Below, in pieces: positions 12,600 through 16,927 of a stretch of DNA of 16,927 bases. Origin of the DNA: CAYWGR01 sp964458015. GTDB taxonomy: Bacteria > Planctomycetota > Planctomycetia > Pirellulales > Thermoguttaceae. Position 1 is the stretch's first letter. Each line of letters starts with the position of its first letter. The stretch covers positions 1 through 16,927 of the forward strand of contig CAYWGR010000123.1 of NCBI GenBank assembly GCA_964458015.1, in the 5' to 3' direction. The notes beneath the pieces were generated by a model. That model was not told where the DNA came from and ran no database searches. It saw nothing but the letters and a program-made list of their open reading frames with translations. A program made the translations under genes and the position numbers.

Positions 12600-14843
12600 T
12601 TAGCAAAGACTTTCTTGGACAGTGCAATTCACGGGCTCGTCGTTGGTTTTTTTGGGCGCATGTGGAACGGTCAAATAGCTGAACCATGCCAGCAGGACCG
12701 ATGCGCCGGCCAGACCGGCTAAAACCAGGGGCCAAGTGAATTCGCAACCGCCGCCCTCACCGGGCACAACCAGCATGCGCAGCAGCGGAATGTTGGGAAT
12801 CATGTCGGATGTCAGACGGCTGCTGGCTACGGCCAACGAGTTGTGAATCACATGGAATGTCATACAAGGCAGAATGCTGCCGCTTTGCACGGCTAGGAAA
12901 CCCAGGACTACACCCAATAGGCTGGCGATCAGCGACTGCTGAAGGATGCCGTGCGTGACGCCGAACAAGATGGACGTGAAAACGATCGCTCGCCAAGGAC
13001 GGCCCATGCGGCGGAAGCCCGAAAGAATAAAGCCGCGAAAGGCCAGTTCTTCGCATACAGCGGGCACAACGGCTAATAGGAACGCGAGTTGCCAGAAATT
13101 GGCGTCGTGGAACAGTTCCTGCATTTTTTCGAGCGCGGGCCGAACGCTATCGCCCACGGGATAGAGCTGCTGAACGGCCAACCGCATTACGTTAGCGGCC
13201 GGATGCAGCATGACGGCCAACAGCGCGGCGGCGGGTATTGCCGCCCAGACAGGCCGGCGCAGCAGCAACGTTTCACGCGGGCTGCGCGTTAGGAAGAATG
13301 TCATGAGCAAAGCCGGCAATGCGATAACGGCCAATTGCGAAACGAGAACCGATTGGGCAAAGCCGCCGAAACCTTCCGGCGCCGGCAAGGAAAAACTCAG
13401 GAAGAAATGGACCACGAGGATCAAAATGCCGCAACATGCCGCAGCGGCCGCGGTCGGCGTCGCTTGGCGGTCACGGACCAAATGCACGAGCCAAAGCCCG
13501 AGATCGAGCCGCTCGCTTTCGCGGAACAGGACCGATTCGCGGTTGAACTGTTCGACGGCCCAGCGGATGGCGAACATGCAGGCAGTGATGGTTACGGCCG
13601 CCACGGCGGGCGAAAACTGGATGGCCTGCCAATAGCTGCCTTCCAACACGCATCGCAACAACAGCACCACATTGGTAATCGGAATCAAGCTGGTGCCCAA
13701 GTTCAAATCCACGCCGGGCGACATCGGCAAGATCACCAAAGGCATCGTGACGACCAGCAGCGGCATCAGGTAATATTGCCCTTCCTTCGTGCTGCGCGCA
13801 AAGGCGGCCAATGCCAGGCACAATGCGCTGAACAGGGCTGAAATCGGGACAAGTGCAACCAGCAATGCAATGATGGCGCCCATGGGCGGCAAACCGAAGC
13901 CGGGCAATTGAATGGCAACCATCCAACCGGTCAGGCCGATGCTTAGCAGGTTAAGTATGGCCGTCATCATGCTGAAAAGCATGACGGTGCCGAGCTTCCC
14001 GACGACGATCTCGCTGCGTTGCGCCGGGCTGGAAAGCAGAGTTTCCAGCGTGCCGCGTTCTTTTTCGCCGGCGCACAGGTCGATCGCCGGATAGAAAGCG
14101 CCGGTCAACGCCCAGAGCAGCAGCAGAACGGGGAAGATTTTCGACCATCCCGACGCGCCGCGGTGACTGGCGTCGGCCACGTCGGCGCTTTCAACCCGAA
14201 ACGGGCGGACGGCTACGCTCGGCACGCCGCTGGCCGCTAGATTTTCTTCGCCGATCCGGTCGGTCCAATGCCGCAACACGTCGGAAAGCCGTGCGAAGGC
14301 GATTTGCGATTTGTCGTTGGCGGTCGTGTAGATGATTTCCGGGCTAGGCACTTCGAGCCGTACCGGCGGATGTGCTTCGGTATGACCGGCCTTGCGATTT
14401 TCGCTTCGCTGACGAATGGCTTTGCGGAAAGCATCGAGCCGGGTGGAAAAATCGGGCGGAAAATAGAGGGCCGCCTCATACTTGCCCGCTCGAACCAAGC
14501 TGTCGGCTTCGGTTCGGGCTTTGGACAAAGGCAAATCACGCAATGACGGTTCCTCGGCCGTGAAATGCAGTTCCAGAAGCGATGTGCGTCCGGGATCGGC
14601 GAACAAGTGCTTTGAAAATTGTTGCTTTTCAAAGAGTTGCGGCCGTTCGGCCGTGTCTTGCGATCCCACGACCAGCACCCGGGTGGGCTGTTCCTGCATG
14701 AATTGCGAAACCTGGAACAGGCTGAGCCCCATGAGCGGATACAGAACAATAGGCAGCACCGCGATCATGAACAGCGTTCGCCGGTCGCGAAGCTGATCGC
14801 GGATCTCACGCAACATGATCCATTTGACGTTCGTGAAACTCAT
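12600..14843 (-). CDS. ABC-2 permease (NatB-like) fused to a CPBP-family protease
   Basis: This 747-residue polytopic membrane protein is made of two modules. The first, about residues 1-450, has a NatB/ABC-2 layout: one early TM helix (about 25-45), a large extracytoplasmic loop, then a cluster of TM helices starting near 238 with AGEKERGTLETLLSSP, the coupling-helix signature of this permease type. The second is a CPBP (CAAX-type, Abi) membrane protease with EELAFRG at 598-604, GVTHG (His631) and FHVIHN (His664, His667, Asn668), so all the expected catalytic residues are present. Only six bases separate its start from the end of the ATPase gene, so the two form one operon. The substrate is unknown. 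NatAB exports sodium in Bacillus; the protease might process a peptide that is exported (inference). This fusion is, to my knowledge, mainly a planctomycete arrangement. Confidence 0.9.
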   Translation of the reverse strand: MSFTNVKWIMLREIRDQLRDRRTLFMIAVLPIVLYPLMGLSLFQVSQFMQEQPTRVLVVGSQDTAERPQLFEKQQFSKHLFADPGRTSLLELHFTAEEPSLRDLPLSKARTEADSLVRAGKYEAALYFPPDFSTRLDAFRKAIRQRSENRKAGHTEAHPPVRLEVPSPEIIYTTANDKSQIAFARLSDVLRHWTDRIGEENLAASGVPSVAVRPFRVESADVADASHRGASGWSKIFPVLLLLWALTGAFYPAIDLCAGEKERGTLETLLSSPAQRSEIVVGKLGTVMLFSMMTAILNLLSIGLTGWMVAIQLPGFGLPPMGAIIALLVALVPISALFSALCLALAAFARSTKEGQYYLMPLLVVTMPLVILPMSPGVDLNLGTSLIPITNVVLLLRCVLEGSYWQAIQFSPAVAAVTITACMFAIRWAVEQFNRESVLFRESERLDLGLWLVHLVRDRQATPTAAAAACCGILILVVHFFLSFSLPAPEGFGGFAQSVLVSQLAVIALPALLMTFFLTRSPRETLLLRRPVWAAIPAAALLAVMLHPAANVMRLAVQQLYPVGDSVRPALEKMQELFHDANFWQLAFLLAVVPAVCEELAFRGFILSGFRRMGRPWRAIVFTSILFGVTHGILQQSLIASLLGVVLGFLAVQSGSILPCMTFHVIHNSLAVASSRLTSDMIPNIPLLRMLVVPGEGGGCEFTWPLVLAGLAGASVLLAWFSYLTVPHAPKKTNDEPVNCTVQESLC

Positions 14844-14849
14844 AGATTC

Positions 14850-15614
<765 letters not shown>

Positions 15615-15630
15615 AGCTGGTGCCGTGGTG

Positions 15631-15649
15631 AAGAGGAGCGTATCCTCTT
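15631..15649 (-). promoter_or_regulatory. AAGAGGA-N5-TCCTCTT hairpin between mqnC and the ABC operon
   Basis: A perfect 7-bp inverted repeat with a 5-nt loop lies in the 59-bp spacer. Immediately upstream on the minus strand is TACAAT, a near-match to a -10 hexamer, without a clear -35. No T-run follows, so it is not a standard terminator. It could be an operator or a 5' hairpin of the ABC transcript. Confidence 0.3.
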
Positions 15650-15673
15650 ATTGTAACCTCGCGCGGGGAAAAT

Positions 15674-16727
<1,054 letters not shown>

Positions 16728-16735
<8 letters not shown>

Positions 16736-16927
16736 GACTGTCGAATACGAGTTTTACGTTTTGCGGAGCGAGACCTAATCGGCCGGCCAGGGCATAATAG
16801 CGTTCCAGTCCTTGCCGTTGCCGGTCGCCCAGGTGAAACCGCAGATGATCGCGCAAATAGGCAAGGCAATCCGCCTCGGGAACTCCGATCTCGGGCGCTG
16901 CTTGGCGGGCAATTTCGTCGAATTGGG
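16728..16927 (-). CDS. mqnA: Chorismate dehydratase, C-terminal part
   Basis: The frame is open from the window edge and ends in TAA at 16730-16728, giving the last 65 residues. They contain LAYLRDHLRFHLGDRQRQGLERYYALAGRLGL, in outline the C-terminal helical region typical of MqnA, which turns chorismate into 3-enolpyruvyl-benzoate at the start of the futalosine pathway. The position directly before mqnC, with an 8-bp overlap, supports the call. The N-terminal part with the binding site lies outside the window, so the assignment rests on the ending and the neighbour. Confidence 0.8.

Overview
The window looks like a chromosomal piece of a planctomycete, most likely from the Pirellula side of the phylum. 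This is an inference from gene content: an ABC-2 permease fused to a CPBP (CAAX-type) protease, futalosine-route menaquinone genes, a free-standing HisE, a GC-rich sequence, and many starts that lack a Shine-Dalgarno sequence or use TTG. No marker gene that would fix the taxonomy is present. I saw no rRNA, tRNA, CRISPR array or insertion sequence.

Positions 1-4011 (plus strand) hold the most unusual part. Gene one is an RRE(PqqD-like)/SPASM protein whose radical-SAM barrel has lost the CxxxCxxC cluster motif. Gene two is a secreted or membrane-anchored DUF2207-like protein that ends in a Cys-Ala-Gly tail with six cysteines in its last 17 residues. Gene three is a class I SAM methyltransferase. 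Each of the two spacers contains exactly five degenerate copies of a 7-bp TAG-centred unit. I read this as part of a peptide-modification (RiPP-like) system acting on a membrane protein tail. An active radical-SAM partner would have to lie upstream of the window.

Positions 4151-5602 (plus) encode a tandem PRC-barrel protein and a stand-alone PhoU. Between them lies an 11-bp-period direct repeat that resembles a Pho box. Positions 5789-7111 (minus) encode an orphan MacA/HlyD-type efflux adaptor. Its 401-bp upstream region carries a TATAAT promoter with an operator-like dyad. Positions 7513-10820 (minus) run miaA, then a ParE/RelE-type toxin-antitoxin pair, then aspS. The AspRS carries His31 and Gly83, the signature of a non-discriminating enzyme. 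hisE (plus, 10914-11270) overlaps the 3' end of a convergent amidohydrolase gene.

Positions 12600-16927 (minus) run mqnA (partial), mqnC, then an ABC ATPase and the permease-protease fusion. mqnA and mqnC overlap by 8 bp. The cog0402-type amidohydrolase at 11194-12495 could supply the aminofutalosine deaminase step of the same menaquinone route, but that link is only inferred.
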